Source of the DNA: Mobiluncus porci
Lineage (GTDB): Bacteria > Actinomycetota > Actinomycetes > Actinomycetales > Actinomycetaceae
Assembly: GCF_009695935.1 (NCBI RefSeq)
Contig: NZ_VUMY01000003.1
Span: 62,001-126,000 of the forward strand
Length of the DNA stretch: 64,000 nt
Direction of reading: 5' to 3'
Shown: positions 9,212-19,633 of the stretch, piece by piece
Layout: every line of letters starts with the position of its first letter
Numbering within the stretch: the first letter of the stretch is position 1
The notes under the pieces: generated by a model
The model's input: the letters and a program-made list of their open reading frames with translations, nothing else
The model's database searches: none
What the model was told of the DNA's origin: nothing
Translations under genes and position numbers: made by a program

Positions 9212-9409
9212 TTGGGCACCAAAGAATCTTACCCGAAAGGCCATAACCCGCGCAAATTAGGAGTCTCGCTGGCGGAACCTTCGCGAAAATCACCAATAAG
9301 ATGTTGTTTGATTTCTTTTGATGCTTTGCAATAGGATTAACCCGCCAGCGAGATTCCTTGGATGGTTTCGAGCTGGTATACCCTTGGCAACCGCCTTGGA
9401 TATAGTCGA

Positions 9410-9433
9410 GCCCCGGAGCTGGAGCTCCGGGGC
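9410..9433. promoter_or_regulatory. GC-rich palindrome upstream of the 31-aa ORF
   Basis: GCCCCGGAGCT (9410-9420) and AGCTCCGGGGC (9423-9433) are perfect inverted copies separated by GG, ending 23 nt before the small ORF. It could be a hairpin that ends upstream transcription or gates the small ORF, or a dimeric protein site. Confidence 0.5.
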
Positions 9434-9455
9434 CTAGGAAGAAAGGGTGAGGACA

Positions 9456-9551
9456 ATGATCGCACTCATTGCACTCATTATTTCCCTTCCTGAAGCCATT
9501 CTAGCATCGATTCTTATTTATGAAAAGATGCAAAATCGGCCGAAAGACTGA
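9456..9551 (+). CDS. Possible 31-aa hydrophobic membrane peptide
   Basis: ATG 9456 to TGA 9551 encodes 31 residues: an almost uninterrupted hydrophobic helix (IALIALIISLPEAILASILI) followed by a charged tail ending NRPKD. GTGAGG lies 4 nt before the start and a strong palindrome lies just upstream. The short helix plus charged tail resembles small membrane subunits or type I toxin peptides, but no family is recognised. The ORF is short enough to be chance. Confidence 0.45.
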   Translation: MIALIALIISLPEAILASILIYEKMQNRPKD

Positions 9552-9629
9552 CGGAAATTTCACCACCCGGGGTTCGAAAGGATCCCGGGCTTCCTAGTTT
9601 TAGGGACCGCGCCACTCTGGTTTCGCTAG

Positions 9630-10829
<1,200 letters not shown>

Positions 10830-10865
10830 TTCCCGATTATCTCAACAGTCTCAAACTAAGTCGTG

Positions 10866-10913
10866 AAGGTTCCGACACGAGTCGGCCTATAGGTCTGCTC
10901 GTGTCGGAACCTT
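10866..10913 (+). terminator. Terminator hairpin after glf
   Basis: Perfect 16-bp inverted repeat AAGGTTCCGACACGAG (10866-10881) / CTCGTGTCGGAACCTT (10898-10913), loop 16 nt, 36 nt after the glf stop. No U-tract follows. Confidence 0.65.
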
Positions 10914-11034
10914 GACGAGTTTATCGCGAAAGCGCCCTAAAAGAGCTGAAAAATTCGAGTAGCACCCTAGGGACAGAACGCGACTCGGCGGGTAAGATTG
11001 GAAAAAGCGCAGTATCGAGAAAGTGAGGGGACAA

Positions 11035-11964
11035 GTGCATAACATTCCCCTTGCGATTATTCTCCAAATCTTCGGTTCCTTCTGTTTCGCCCTCGCCGCT
11101 CGCTACCAAAACAGCGCGATTCGCCGCGAGGTTCGCCACAATCAATCCCGCCACCGCCTCAAATCCTCCCAGCTTCTCGCGAGCCTGAAAAATCCCCGCT
11201 GGTGGCAGGGGATGGGGCTGATGGGAATCTCCCTGGCCTGCCAGATTACCGCCCTATTCTTCGCCCCGGTTTCCGTGGTTCAACCCGTGGGACTCCTGGC
11301 TTTCCCCTGGTCGATGATTCTCCAAGCGCGGGTGGCGCACCGTCGCATCAGTAAAAACGAAATCTCCCTTGTAGCGCTCACCGTCGTTGCGACCGGCATC
11401 TTTACCGCGATTGTCTCCATCTATGCCACGCCGGAATCCGAACTCACCGAATGGAAAGTCTTTGTCGGCGCCCTCGTGATTTACCTTGTGGCAGCGACTT
11501 TCGGGGGACTCGGCGCGAAAGGCCCGCAGTACTGGCGCTCGCTTTTCTGGGGCTCGGGCGGAGCCATGTTCTACGGTCTCGAAGCAGCTCTTGTCAGGAC
11601 ACTCATCAATTTCGCCCGCCAGCATAACTGGCTCGACAACCCCCTATTTTGGGGGATTCTCGCCTGTCTCATCATCGGCTCTCTGACTGCCGGGTGGATG
11701 ATTCAACAAGGGTATGCCACGGGACAAGCGGAAATGGTCGTGGCGTCCATGACAATAACCTCACCGGTCGTGGCGGTTTGCTACGGGATTTTCGTCCTCG
11801 GGGAAGGCCAAAACTTCACCTGGGGAGTGGCACTCGCAGTCGCCGCTTGTGGTCTTATCGCCATCGCGGGGGTGGTGGCGCTGTCCCACATTAAAGCGCA
11901 TCAACCGGTTATCGTCGATACTTCCGATATTCCACAAGTCTCTTCGACCGAAAAACCGGCATAA
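11035..11964 (+). CDS. DMT-superfamily multispanning membrane transporter
   Basis: About 309 residues. GTG 11035 is preferred because GAGGGG lies 4 nt upstream; an in-frame GTG at 11023 would overlap that site. The protein has roughly nine hydrophobic segments, opening with IPLAIILQIFGSFCFALAA, and the half-repeat motif FFAPVSVVQPVGLL seen in actinobacterial DMT/EamA-like permeases. The tail is short and cytosolic. The substrate cannot be inferred: relatives export metabolites or drugs, and magnesium-type NIPA proteins share the fold. It is monocistronic. Confidence 0.75.
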   Translation: MHNIPLAIILQIFGSFCFALAARYQNSAIRREVRHNQSRHRLKSSQLLASLKNPRWWQGMGLMGISLACQITALFFAPVSVVQPVGLLAFPWSMILQARVAHRRISKNEISLVALTVVATGIFTAIVSIYATPESELTEWKVFVGALVIYLVAATFGGLGAKGPQYWRSLFWGSGGAMFYGLEAALVRTLINFARQHNWLDNPLFWGILACLIIGSLTAGWMIQQGYATGQAEMVVASMTITSPVVAVCYGIFVLGEGQNFTWGVALAVAACGLIAIAGVVALSHIKAHQPVIVDTSDIPQVSSTEKPA

Positions 11965-12118
11965 ACCCGTTTCTCTTGCGAACCTCTTACGGATCCCCGG
12001 TTAACACTTCGCCCCCTTGTTGACCCCTCACGCCCCCGACCAAGCTCTTGGTGAACCCGAAACATCCCCTCCCTCGCTCGAAACCTCGCCGTCGCCCCCG
12101 AACCGCTAAAGTTGAACC

Positions 12119-13021
12119 ATGAAAACCATCACAGTTTCCCTCGCCCCGCAATGGCACTTTGACCTCGACCTACCCGAGGTGAGCCAATACACCTGGAACT
12201 TGAAGGATCCCGCCCCCGCCGAGCACCTCGACATTGTTGTCTCCCACATTCTCGCCCGTCCCTCTGACCTCGAGGTCGCCGCCAGCGTGGGCGCAAGTCT
12301 TCTCCAACTCGGCTCTATCGGCTATGAGACAGTCCAGGGGCACCCCGTTCCCGCTGGTCTCGCGGTTGCGAACGGGAAGGGCGTCTACGAGGACATCACT
12401 GCGGAGTTGACGGTGGCGAACCTTTTGTATGCGATGCGCGACCTCAAGCGCGCTGCCGCCTCCCAAGCGGCCGGGAAATGGGACTACTTCCGGGTCAAGG
12501 GGCTCACCGATGCCCGCGTCGGTTTAGTTGGGGTGGGGGGAGTTGGTCGGGAAATCACCAAGCGGTTGCTGCCTTTCCAAGTCGATTTGCTTCGCTTCGC
12601 AACCCGCGCCAGAACCGATGATTTCGGGGAGGTCCACGAACTGGCTGACCTCGAAAAGTACCTGCCATCCCTTGATGCGCTTATCGTCGTGGTGCCGTTG
12701 ACAGACTCGACCCGCGGGCTTTTGGGTGAAAAAATCCTCGCCGGTCTCCCAGATGGCGCCACGGTTCTCAATATGGCTCGCGGTGAGGTGGCCGATACTG
12801 AGGCCTTGCTTCGCCATGCTTCGCGGTTGAAGATTGTGGCTGATGTCACCGATCCGGAGCCGCTTCCCGAGGGTCACCCCTTATTCGCCGCCGCTGAGCT
12901 TATTACCGCGCATATCGGGGGCGCTTCCAAGGGGCGACAGCCTCGAATGAAGGCTCTCCTTACCCGCCAGATCGAGGCTCTCCGTGCTGGAAAGCCTTTT
13001 GAAAACCTTGTGACCTGGTAG
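12119..13021 (+). CDS. D-isomer-specific 2-hydroxyacid dehydrogenase
   Basis: 300 residues from ATG 12119. The NAD-binding motif GVGGVG is at residues 138-143, followed by the family signatures LNMARGEV (where the Arg binds the substrate carboxylate) and a C-terminal ITAHIGG with the catalytic-type His. VTDPEPLPEGHPLF is also conserved. It would reduce 2-keto acids to D-2-hydroxy acids, or the reverse, with NAD(P)H; phosphoglycerate, glyoxylate and hydroxypyruvate are all possible. At 300 residues it lacks the extra domains of SerA, so it is probably not the serine-pathway enzyme. The first 100 residues are divergent. Confidence 0.85.
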   Translation: MKTITVSLAPQWHFDLDLPEVSQYTWNLKDPAPAEHLDIVVSHILARPSDLEVAASVGASLLQLGSIGYETVQGHPVPAGLAVANGKGVYEDITAELTVANLLYAMRDLKRAAASQAAGKWDYFRVKGLTDARVGLVGVGGVGREITKRLLPFQVDLLRFATRARTDDFGEVHELADLEKYLPSLDALIVVVPLTDSTRGLLGEKILAGLPDGATVLNMARGEVADTEALLRHASRLKIVADVTDPEPLPEGHPLFAAAELITAHIGGASKGRQPRMKALLTRQIEALRAGKPFENLVTW

Positions 13022-13051
13022 TTGAGCCATTTCCAGCTCAGCTCGACTAGG

Positions 13052-13069
13052 CCGCCAAACCTGGCGGCA
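13052..13069 (+). terminator. Small hairpin after the 2-hydroxyacid dehydrogenase
   Basis: GCCGCC/GGCGGC with a 6-nt loop, about 30 nt past the stop, followed by a GCC/CCG-rich low-complexity stretch to about 13180. Possible factor-independent terminator without U-tract. Confidence 0.35.
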
Positions 13070-13232
13070 CCGGCCGCGCCGGCGCAGGAATCTCCATCGC
13101 CGACACTGCCGCTACCGCCGGCTCTATTGCCGGAGCCACAGCTAGCTCTGGAACCGCCAGCTCCGCCGACACCGCCGGCCTGGTATAAAGTTGTAACCGT
13201 CCTAGCAACCCCAACAAAGAAGGCGCCCGCAT

Positions 13233-14735
13233 ATGTCTCAGGAAATCGGCTTTGACCGGCAAAAATACATCAAAATGCAGTCCGAGCACATTGCTGAGCG
13301 CCGCCGGAATATTGCCGGCGATAACGGCAGGCTCTACCTCGAGATGGGCGGCAAACTCTTTGATGACTTCCACGCCTCTAGGGTTCTTCCGGGTTTCACT
13401 CCGGACAACAAAATCGCGATGCTGCGCGAGCTGAAAGACGAGATCGAGATTCTGGTCTGTCTCAACGGCAAGGATCTCCAACGCCAGAAAGTGCGCGCTG
13501 ACCTTGGGATTACCTATGAGGATGACGTGTTGCGGCTCATCGATGTCTTCCGTGAAGGCGGGTTTCTCGTCAAAAACGTCGTCATGACCCAGCTCGAAGA
13601 TGACAATGCCATCGCGCTGGCCTTTATGGAGCGCTTGGAACGTCTTGGCCTCAAAGTTGCACGTCACCGGACTATTGTCGGGTATCCTTCCAATACGAAA
13701 CTGGTCCTGTCCGAAGACGGATTCGGAAGGAATGACTATGTCGAGTTGGAGCGCGATCTGATTGTGGTGACCGCTCCGGGACCTGGCTCCGGTAAGCTCG
13801 CCACCTGTCTCTCCCAGGTCTACCACGACCACAAGCGCGGCATTAACTCTGGCTACGCCAAGTTTGAGACTTTCCCAATTTGGAATCTTCCCCTGGAACA
13901 TCCGGTCAATCTCGCCTATGAGGCGGCAACCGCGGATCTTGATGACTTGAACCTGATTGATCCCTATCATCTCGCGGCCTACGGCCAGCAGGTCACCTCC
14001 TATAACCGCGACATGGAGACCTTTCCCTTGTTGAAAACCATGCTCGACCAGTTGACGGGCCAGTCCCCCTACCAGTCCCCCACCGATATGGGCGTCAATA
14101 TGGCGGGTCATTGTATTTCCGACGATGAGGTTTGCCAGCGGGCCGCACGCCAAGAGATTATCCGCCGATATTACAAGGCGCTGGTGGATGAGGCAAAAGA
14201 GGGGCTCGACGGGGAGGTTTCCGGACGGATTGCGATGGTGATGGCCAAGGCCGGCACCTCGACATACGAGCGGAAAGTTGTTGGGCCTGCTCTCGAAGTG
14301 GAGCAGGCCACCGGCCAGCCCGGTTCGGCTATTGAGCTCCACGACGGGGCAATCATCAAGGGCAAAACCTCACCTCTGCTCGGATGTTCGGCGGCCATGT
14401 TGTTGAATGCCCTAAAGTATCTCGCCGAGATTGACCCGAAGATTGACCTGTTGTCGCGGGAATCCATTGCGCCGATTCAGACGCTCAAAACCGAACACTT
14501 GGGGTCGCGAAACCCGCGGCTGCACACCGATGAGGTTCTGATTGCCCTGTCGGTGTCTGCTGGGAACGACCCGCTGGCGCGGGCGGCGCTCGGGAAGTTG
14601 AAGGAGCTCGAGGGCTGCAATGTCCATACGACGACGATTCTCGGTTCGGTTGATGAGGGGATTTTTCGCAATCTCGGGATTCTCGTCACCTCCGAGCCGA
14701 AGTTCCAGCGCAAGCGGCTTTACCGGAAACACTAG
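13233..14735 (+). CDS. DUF1846-family protein
   Basis: 500 residues from ATG 13233 (AAGAAGG about 9 nt upstream), the usual length of this family. Recognisable segments are [15 protein letters not shown] at the N-terminus, [38 protein letters not shown] near residue 185 and [13 protein letters not shown] in the C-terminal half. DUF1846 proteins are soluble and widespread in anaerobic Firmicutes and Actinobacteria. Their structure suggests a nucleotide- or cofactor-using enzyme, but no reaction is established. It is transcribed alone and converges on the PBP gene. Confidence 0.9.
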   Translation: MSQEIGFDRQKYIKMQSEHIAERRRNIAGDNGRLYLEMGGKLFDDFHASRVLPGFTPDNKIAMLRELKDEIEILVCLNGKDLQRQKVRADLGITYEDDVLRLIDVFREGGFLVKNVVMTQLEDDNAIALAFMERLERLGLKVARHRTIVGYPSNTKLVLSEDGFGRNDYVELERDLIVVTAPGPGSGKLATCLSQVYHDHKRGINSGYAKFETFPIWNLPLEHPVNLAYEAATADLDDLNLIDPYHLAAYGQQVTSYNRDMETFPLLKTMLDQLTGQSPYQSPTDMGVNMAGHCISDDEVCQRAARQEIIRRYYKALVDEAKEGLDGEVSGRIAMVMAKAGTSTYERKVVGPALEVEQATGQPGSAIELHDGAIIKGKTSPLLGCSAAMLLNALKYLAEIDPKIDLLSRESIAPIQTLKTEHLGSRNPRLHTDEVLIALSVSAGNDPLARAALGKLKELEGCNVHTTTILGSVDEGIFRNLGILVTSEPKFQRKRLYRKH

Positions 14736-14782
14736 ATGATTTCGGTTTTCTCCTTTTCTCGGGGTTCGACAGGTCTGGCATT

Positions 14783-14919
14783 ACGTGAATAACCACACAG
14801 CCACTCTGGCAATATAGCATATCGAACATTGATTCGCCCTGAACTGGGAATTCGCAAATCAAGCTCTTAAAAAAGTGTGTTACTGTGGTTATCCACGTCA
14901 GGGGTGTGGCTATTCACGT
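14783..14919. repeat. Three copies of a 16-bp motif (ACGTGAATAACCACAC-like)
   Basis: Copy 1 on plus at 14783-14798 (ACGTGAATAACCACAC), copy 2 on minus at 14883-14898 (ACGTGGATAACCACAG), copy 3 on minus at 14904-14919 (ACGTGAATAGCCACAC). Copies 2 and 3 are spaced 21 bp, two helical turns, so a protein bound there would sit on one face of the DNA. The site is between convergent genes, away from obvious promoters. Copy 2 contains TTATCCACG, close to a DnaA box. Confidence 0.6.
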
Positions 14920-14974
14920 CGCTGAAGAACGCCCTGAACCTGCCCCAGCCCTTTGGGTGGTTCCGGTTGGGAAC

Positions 14975-17302
14975 CTAGCTGGGATTTCCCGGCGCTACCG
15001 GAGCCGCGCTTGGATTCGTGCCGGTCCCACCGGTCCCACCGGTTCCACCAGTTCCGCCGGCGCCACCGTCACTACCGCCGGTGCCACCGGTGCCCGGATT
15101 TGTCCCGGGATAGCCGGAAGTCCCCGGAATCGTCACACTCGGTGCCGGACTCTGTCCGCCAGTCCCCCCACCAGTTCCGTCGGCGCCTCCGGTTCCGACA
15201 GCCCCGCCAGTGCCACCTGTCACCACGGGATCCCCGGGAACCCCGGGCTCACCGGATCCGGGCGCGGGAGACATCGACACGGAAGGGGCCACACTCGGCG
15301 AGGCAGTGTCCTCGGTCGCGGTCGGCTCTGGCTCACTCGAGCGCTTCACCTCAGTCTTTGCCACCTTGCCGGGTCGCTCAAAACTCTCAACCTTCAAGTC
15401 CTTTACAGCCTTGGACATGTATTGTTTCCACAACCAAGCCGGCCAGGTAGAACCGGTGATTTCACGCTCCCCCCCGAAAGGAGTGATGCGTTCTTCTTCC
15501 CCGTTCGGGCCAACCTGGTAGAGGCCTACCACCGTGACAACTTGGGGAATATATCCGACAAAAACAGCCGATTTATTGTCCGTGGAAGAACCGGTTTTAC
15601 CGGCTGCGGGGCGTCCAATACTGGCCTTTTGCGCCGTCCCGCCAGAGTTGAACGGCCCTTGCAAAGCCTGGGTGGCAGTCAAAGCCACATTGCGATCCAC
15701 GACCTGGTCGGGGGAAAAAGACGGCATATACACAATGTCTCCCGCAACGTCGGTGACCTGACGAATCAGGTGAACCGTCCCTCGTTGTCCCTCGTTGGCG
15801 AGGGTACCAAAAGCGGTGGCGATATTGGCGGCGGTCGGGGAAGCCGACCCCAAAACATTCGTCAAAGTGTCATCCAAACCAGGCGTATCCTCGGGATACC
15901 CCAGCCGAATCGCAACCTCCTTGGTCAAAGCCGGTCCGACCTTCGCATTCATCCGCACATAGGGGATATTCAAAGACAAGGCAGTGGCCCGAGCCATCGT
16001 CACTGTGCCATAAGAATAGTTTCCGTAGTTTTGAATCGGCACACCCTGGATTGTCGCTGGTGAATTCGCGTTGTAAACATCGTTGAGGCTCCCGCCCTGT
16101 TCCAGTGAAGCCACCAGCCCGAAAGGCTTGAAGGTGGAGCCGGCCTGGAAATGGTCTTGGGTGACGGCGTTAGTTTGAACCTTCAAATAGTCAGATCCGG
16201 GGTATTCAGCAATGATTTCCCCGGTTTTAGCGTCGGTGGAAACCATCGAAACCCGAAGATTCGGGGCATGGCCCTTCGGCAGCTTCGCGACGGTATCCAT
16301 CATGAGTTGCTGTTTTTCCTGGTCAATCGTGGTGACGATCTTCAAGCCCTGGGTGTCAATCTGTTCCTCGGTAAGACCCGCGAGGTCCTTCAATTCTTGG
16401 CGGGCCTGGAACATCAAATACCCGTTGACCCCACCGAAATCCTGCTTACTCTGGGAGGGCTGAATCGTCGCCGGAAACTCGGCGGAAGCCTGTTCTGCCG
16501 GAGTGATATAGCCCGAATCGGCCATATATCCCAAAACGCGCTCCCAGCGGGTCTTCGCCATCTCCGGATTCGTCGCCGGGTCATAGGCCGAGGGGGCCGG
16601 AATAATCCCCGAGAGAAGCGCCGCCTCCGAATAGTTCAAATCCTTGGCAGATTTCCCAAAGTAGGACTTGGCGGCGGCCTCGATTCCATAAGAGCCACGC
16701 CCGAAATAAATCGTATTCAGGTAGTTGTCGAGAATGACCTCTTTGTCCTGTTGGCGGTTGATTTTGAGCGCCAGAATGGACTCTTTCGCCTTGGCCCAAT
16801 AGCGCTGGAACACGTTGCCTTTATTCGTGTTTTCCGCCATATAGTAACGTTCCACATATTGCTGAGACAAAGTCGAGGCGCCCTGGAGCGGACGGCCGCG
16901 AACATTGTTGACGAAAGCGCGCACAATACCTTTGACATCAACGCCGGAGTTCGTCCAAAATGTGCGGTCTTCGGAGGCCACCACAGCGTTACCAACATAT
17001 TTCGGAATTTTTGTCGTATCAATGATTTCGCGGTTGACCTCGGCAAACTTCCCGATTTCGGTTTTCCCGTCGGCATAGTAGACGGTTGTGACTTGAGAGC
17101 GGGCAAACTGGGAAGGTTTGGGGATTTCAGTAGTGGCGTAAGTCACCAAGAACAGCGCGAAAGCCGCGACCACTGCGAGAAGCAGGAGGAACAGCAACGT
17201 CAAAAACGTGTTGCGAACATAATGATGCTTTTTCCGTTTGGGTCGCACCTGGCGCACGGTTTGACCCGTGACGCGCCGCGGCTGGACTGGCCGTGAGTTC
17301 AT
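14975..17302 (-). CDS. Bifunctional class A penicillin-binding protein (transglycosylase/transpeptidase)
   Basis: 775 residues. Short basic cytosolic tail, one membrane helix (31-55), then a GT51 glycosyltransferase domain (EDRTFW at 111-116; GASTLSQQYV at 141-150) and a transpeptidase domain with SxxK at 389-392 (STFK), SxN at 443-445 (SLN) and KTG at 569-571. The last 120 residues or so are a Pro/Ser then Gly-Thr-rich low-complexity tail, probably spanning or contacting the wall. It polymerises and cross-links peptidoglycan outside the membrane. Its ATG overlaps the stop of the CCA-adding enzyme gene by 4 nt, so the two are translationally coupled. Confidence 0.95.
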   Translation of the reverse strand: MNSRPVQPRRVTGQTVRQVRPKRKKHHYVRNTFLTLLFLLLLAVVAAFALFLVTYATTEIPKPSQFARSQVTTVYYADGKTEIGKFAEVNREIIDTTKIPKYVGNAVVASEDRTFWTNSGVDVKGIVRAFVNNVRGRPLQGASTLSQQYVERYYMAENTNKGNVFQRYWAKAKESILALKINRQQDKEVILDNYLNTIYFGRGSYGIEAAAKSYFGKSAKDLNYSEAALLSGIIPAPSAYDPATNPEMAKTRWERVLGYMADSGYITPAEQASAEFPATIQPSQSKQDFGGVNGYLMFQARQELKDLAGLTEEQIDTQGLKIVTTIDQEKQQLMMDTVAKLPKGHAPNLRVSMVSTDAKTGEIIAEYPGSDYLKVQTNAVTQDHFQAGSTFKPFGLVASLEQGGSLNDVYNANSPATIQGVPIQNYGNYSYGTVTMARATALSLNIPYVRMNAKVGPALTKEVAIRLGYPEDTPGLDDTLTNVLGSASPTAANIATAFGTLANEGQRGTVHLIRQVTDVAGDIVYMPSFSPDQVVDRNVALTATQALQGPFNSGGTAQKASIGRPAAGKTGSSTDNKSAVFVGYIPQVVTVVGLYQVGPNGEEERITPFGGEREITGSTWPAWLWKQYMSKAVKDLKVESFERPGKVAKTEVKRSSEPEPTATEDTASPSVAPSVSMSPAPGSGEPGVPGDPVVTGGTGGAVGTGGADGTGGGTGGQSPAPSVTIPGTSGYPGTNPGTGGTGGSDGGAGGTGGTGGTGGTGTNPSAAPVAPGNPS

Positions 17303-18744
17303 GACACCTTCTCTCCTTTAGGTTCACTATTGTGCCATTTTTCCCACCAGTCACGCAGGACAGTCTCAGCCTTTTCCGACCCCACCAGCCCGTTTTCCAT
17401 CCGGTAGGCAAGCAAAAATTTGTATGCCGCCCCGACTTCCCGCCCCGGGCCAATCCCGAGGATCGCCATGATTTCATCCCCATTCAACTCAGGGCGAACT
17501 GCGTCAAGCTCCTCTTTTTCCTTGAGCTCCTTGATGCGAGCCTCGAGGTCATCATAGGCCGCCGCCAGCCGCTCGGCTTTCTTGACGTTGCGGGTGGTGC
17601 AGTCGGCGCGGGTCAGCCGGTGCAGCCGCTCCAGCAAAGGGCCGGCATCGGTAACATAGCGCCGCACCGCCGAGTCGGTCCATTCCTGATCCCCGTAGCC
17701 GTGAAAGCGCTGGTGGAGTGCGATTAGCTTCGAGACATCGCGGATGGTCGCCTTGTCGAATTTCAAGGCCTTCAAACGGCGGCGCGCAATCCGCGCCCCG
17801 ACGATGTCGTGTTGATGAAAGGTTACAACCCCGCCCGCCTCGAACTTCCGAGTGGCGGGTTTGCCAATGTCGTGCAGCAGTGAGGCAAGACGAAGCACGA
17901 GGTCAGGAGCTGGAACCGGACCGTCCGGGCCGGTTTCTTGGGCAATCGCTTGTTCAAGAACCGTCAAAGAGTGCTCCCAGACATCTTTGTGACGCTTGTG
18001 TTCGTCTTGCATATCGCGCAGATCCATGAGCTCGGGGATGACTTCCTCGGCTACATCGGTGTAAACCATGAGTTCGAGCCCCCGGCGCGGCGCGGCTCCG
18101 AGCATCAGCCGCGAGAATTCGGTCATGATTCTTTCACGGGAGACAATCCGGAGGCGCTCGCGCATATTCTGCATGGCCGTTAATGCGGCGTAATCGACGT
18201 CGAAACCTAGTTGGGAGGCGAAACGGGCGGCTCGCATGATTCGTAGCGGGTCGTCATCAAAGGACTCTTCCGGTGCGATCGGGGTGCGGAGCATCTGTTC
18301 CTCGAGGTCGCGGGCTCCTCCGGTCGGGTCAACCAGTTCAAGGTCGGGAAGACGCAGCGCCATGGCATTCACGGTAAAATCGCGCCGCCACAGGTCGCCT
18401 TCGAGGGTGTCACCAAAGTGGACTTCGGGTTTGCGGGAGTCACGCTGGTATTCGTCAGAGCGGTAGGTCGTGATTTCGAAGATGTCATCGCCTTTGCGCG
18501 CCCCTATGGTGCCGTAGTTGCGCCCCACGTCCCAAACCGCATCCGCCCAGTCGTGTAAGACTGCCTCGGTTTCCTCAGGGCGCGCGGAAGTCGTCAAGTC
18601 GAGGTCGTGGGGGTGCAGGCCGAGTAGGGCATCGCGAACCGGCCCTCCGACCAGGGAAATCTCGTAACCGGCGCGCGTGAATGCCTCGCCGATTCCGGTG
18701 ACCTTGGGTTTAAGTGCCTGAAATACTTCGTCTTTCTGCCCCAC
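17299..18744 (-). CDS. cca: CCA tRNA nucleotidyltransferase
   Basis: 481 residues. The N-terminal nucleotidyltransferase head has GGPVRDALLG followed by HDLDLTTSA, holding the metal-binding Asp residues. Next come RRDFTVNAMAL and DPLRIMRAARFA, both family hallmarks. An HD phosphohydrolase-type domain follows (LLHDIGKPATR, then HQHDIVGARIA). It adds or repairs the 3' CCA of tRNAs, needed here for tRNA-Ile at 9138, which lacks an encoded CCA. Position beside the Nudix-DUF6049-MurJ block is conserved in actinobacteria. First gene of a two-gene unit with the PBP. Confidence 0.95.
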   Translation of the reverse strand: MGQKDEVFQALKPKVTGIGEAFTRAGYEISLVGGPVRDALLGLHPHDLDLTTSARPEETEAVLHDWADAVWDVGRNYGTIGARKGDDIFEITTYRSDEYQRDSRKPEVHFGDTLEGDLWRRDFTVNAMALRLPDLELVDPTGGARDLEEQMLRTPIAPEESFDDDPLRIMRAARFASQLGFDVDYAALTAMQNMRERLRIVSRERIMTEFSRLMLGAAPRRGLELMVYTDVAEEVIPELMDLRDMQDEHKRHKDVWEHSLTVLEQAIAQETGPDGPVPAPDLVLRLASLLHDIGKPATRKFEAGGVVTFHQHDIVGARIARRRLKALKFDKATIRDVSKLIALHQRFHGYGDQEWTDSAVRRYVTDAGPLLERLHRLTRADCTTRNVKKAERLAAAYDDLEARIKELKEKEELDAVRPELNGDEIMAILGIGPGREVGAAYKFLLAYRMENGLVGSEKAETVLRDWWEKWHNSEPKGEKVS

Positions 18745-18786
18745 TTCGCTCCTTCCTATCTGCGTGTCTATCTTACCGGAGCTGGC

Positions 18787-18815
18787 GGGTCAGACCATTT
18801 TGGCTATCAATGACG
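18787..18815. repeat. GGGTCAGACC-type intergenic repeat, copy 1
   Basis: GGGTCAGACC at 18787-18796 followed by ATTTTGGCTATCAATGACG; the same word order (GCGGGTCAGACC, TTTGG, AATGACCG) recurs at 25919-25947, and an inverted half lies at 19536-19545. See the findings for the family. Confidence 0.55.
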
Positions 18816-18818
18816 TTT

Positions 18819-18881
18819 TTACCGGTGGGGACGGGTCAAAGTGGTAAACCTTTTACCACTTTGACCCGTCCCCACCGGTAA
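18819..18881. repeat. 30-bp perfect inverted repeat between divergent genes
   Basis: Arms 18819-18848 and 18852-18881 are exact reverse complements with a 3-nt spacer; the left arm starts TTACCGGTGGGGACGGGTCA. It lies between the divergently transcribed cca (minus) and Nudix (plus) genes, so it is not a simple shared 3' terminator. It may insulate the two promoters or bind a protein. Confidence 0.8.
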
Positions 18882-18942
18882 GTCCCGCTTCCGGAAAGCC
18901 GGTCTTCCTTTGCTCCGCTAACTGCTCCGCTAAAATCGAGAC

Positions 18943-19470
18943 ATGGCCCGCGAGCAAGATGAGACGGAGCCCTCGACAACTACGCCGGAGGGCTTCTATC
19001 GCTCGCGCTCGGGGCGGCTCCTCCCGATAGTCGAGGAAGTCTCTGCGGGAGGTCTTGCGGTAGACCTGGTGAACGGGAAAATCTCGGCGGCGTTAATTTT
19101 GCGACGCTCTCGCGCGGGTCGCCTCGAATGGCTCTTGCCAAAAGGGCACGTGGAGGAAGGTGAAACCCCCGCGGAGGCGGCCGCCCGCGAAATTCACGAG
19201 GAAACTGGAATTGAGTGCCGTCCGGTACGTTTCTTGTCATCAATGGATTACTGGTTTTCCGGCCCTGACCGGCGCGTTCACAAGGTGGTCCACCATTTTT
19301 TGTGCGAAACCACCGGCGGTAGTCTCACGGTGGAAGATGATCCGGATCATGAAGCCGCGGCCGCGCAGTGGGTGCCGCTTTCTTTGCTTCAGCAGCGTCT
19401 CGCCTATCCCGCGGAGCGCCGCATCGCCGCCATCGCCACCCGCCTCCTGACCCGCCGACCCCGCGACTAG
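18943..19470 (+). CDS. Nudix hydrolase
   Basis: 175 residues from ATG 18943. The Nudix box starts near residue 69 (GHVEEGETP...REIHEETG), matching GX5EX7REUXEEXGU. A basic, Ser/Thr-rich N-terminus precedes the domain. Such enzymes hydrolyse nucleoside diphosphates linked to another group, with magnesium, in the cytosol; the substrate (oxidised nucleotide, NADH or a diadenosine polyphosphate) cannot be read from sequence. It is the usual neighbour of the DUF6049-MurJ pair in actinobacteria. The 163-bp gap to the next gene holds two repeat elements. Confidence 0.9.
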   Translation: MAREQDETEPSTTTPEGFYRSRSGRLLPIVEEVSAGGLAVDLVNGKISAALILRRSRAGRLEWLLPKGHVEEGETPAEAAAREIHEETGIECRPVRFLSSMDYWFSGPDRRVHKVVHHFLCETTGGSLTVEDDPDHEAAAAQWVPLSLLQQRLAYPAERRIAAIATRLLTRRPRD

Positions 19471-19535
19471 CCACCGCACCAATCGATCCCTGGAGCGAAA
19501 GGAAACCGTCCCCAGTTTGCGAAGCGTAGCCATGG

Positions 19536-19545
19536 GGTCTGACCC
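19536..19545. repeat. GGTCTGACCC, inverted half-copy of the intergenic repeat
   Basis: Reverse-oriented copy of the 18787 and 25921 word; its flank on minus (GAGCCGGAGCGGGTCAGACC) resembles the left flank at 25911-25930 (GAAGCCGGGCGGGTCAGACC). Confidence 0.5.
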
Positions 19546-19556
19546 GCTCCGGCTCG

Positions 19557-19622
19557 GCGCCGCATCCTTGACCTCAGCAATGCTTGAGCGAGCTCGGCAT
19601 TGCGTTCGGTCTGCGTCGCGGT
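19557..19622 (+). repeat. 66-bp dispersed repeat, copy 1
   Basis: 60 of 66 positions match 29061-29126. The core folds as GCAATGC...GCATTGC with an inner GAGC/GCTC stem. This copy ends 11 nt before the DUF6049 start codon, so it forms that gene's leader. Confidence 0.8.
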
Positions 19623-19633
19623 AAAGTTTTCCT

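Noticed and set aside
14885-16063. 392-codon plus-strand open frame
   Set aside because: Shadow of the Gly-Thr-rich tail and transpeptidase domain of the PBP on minus.
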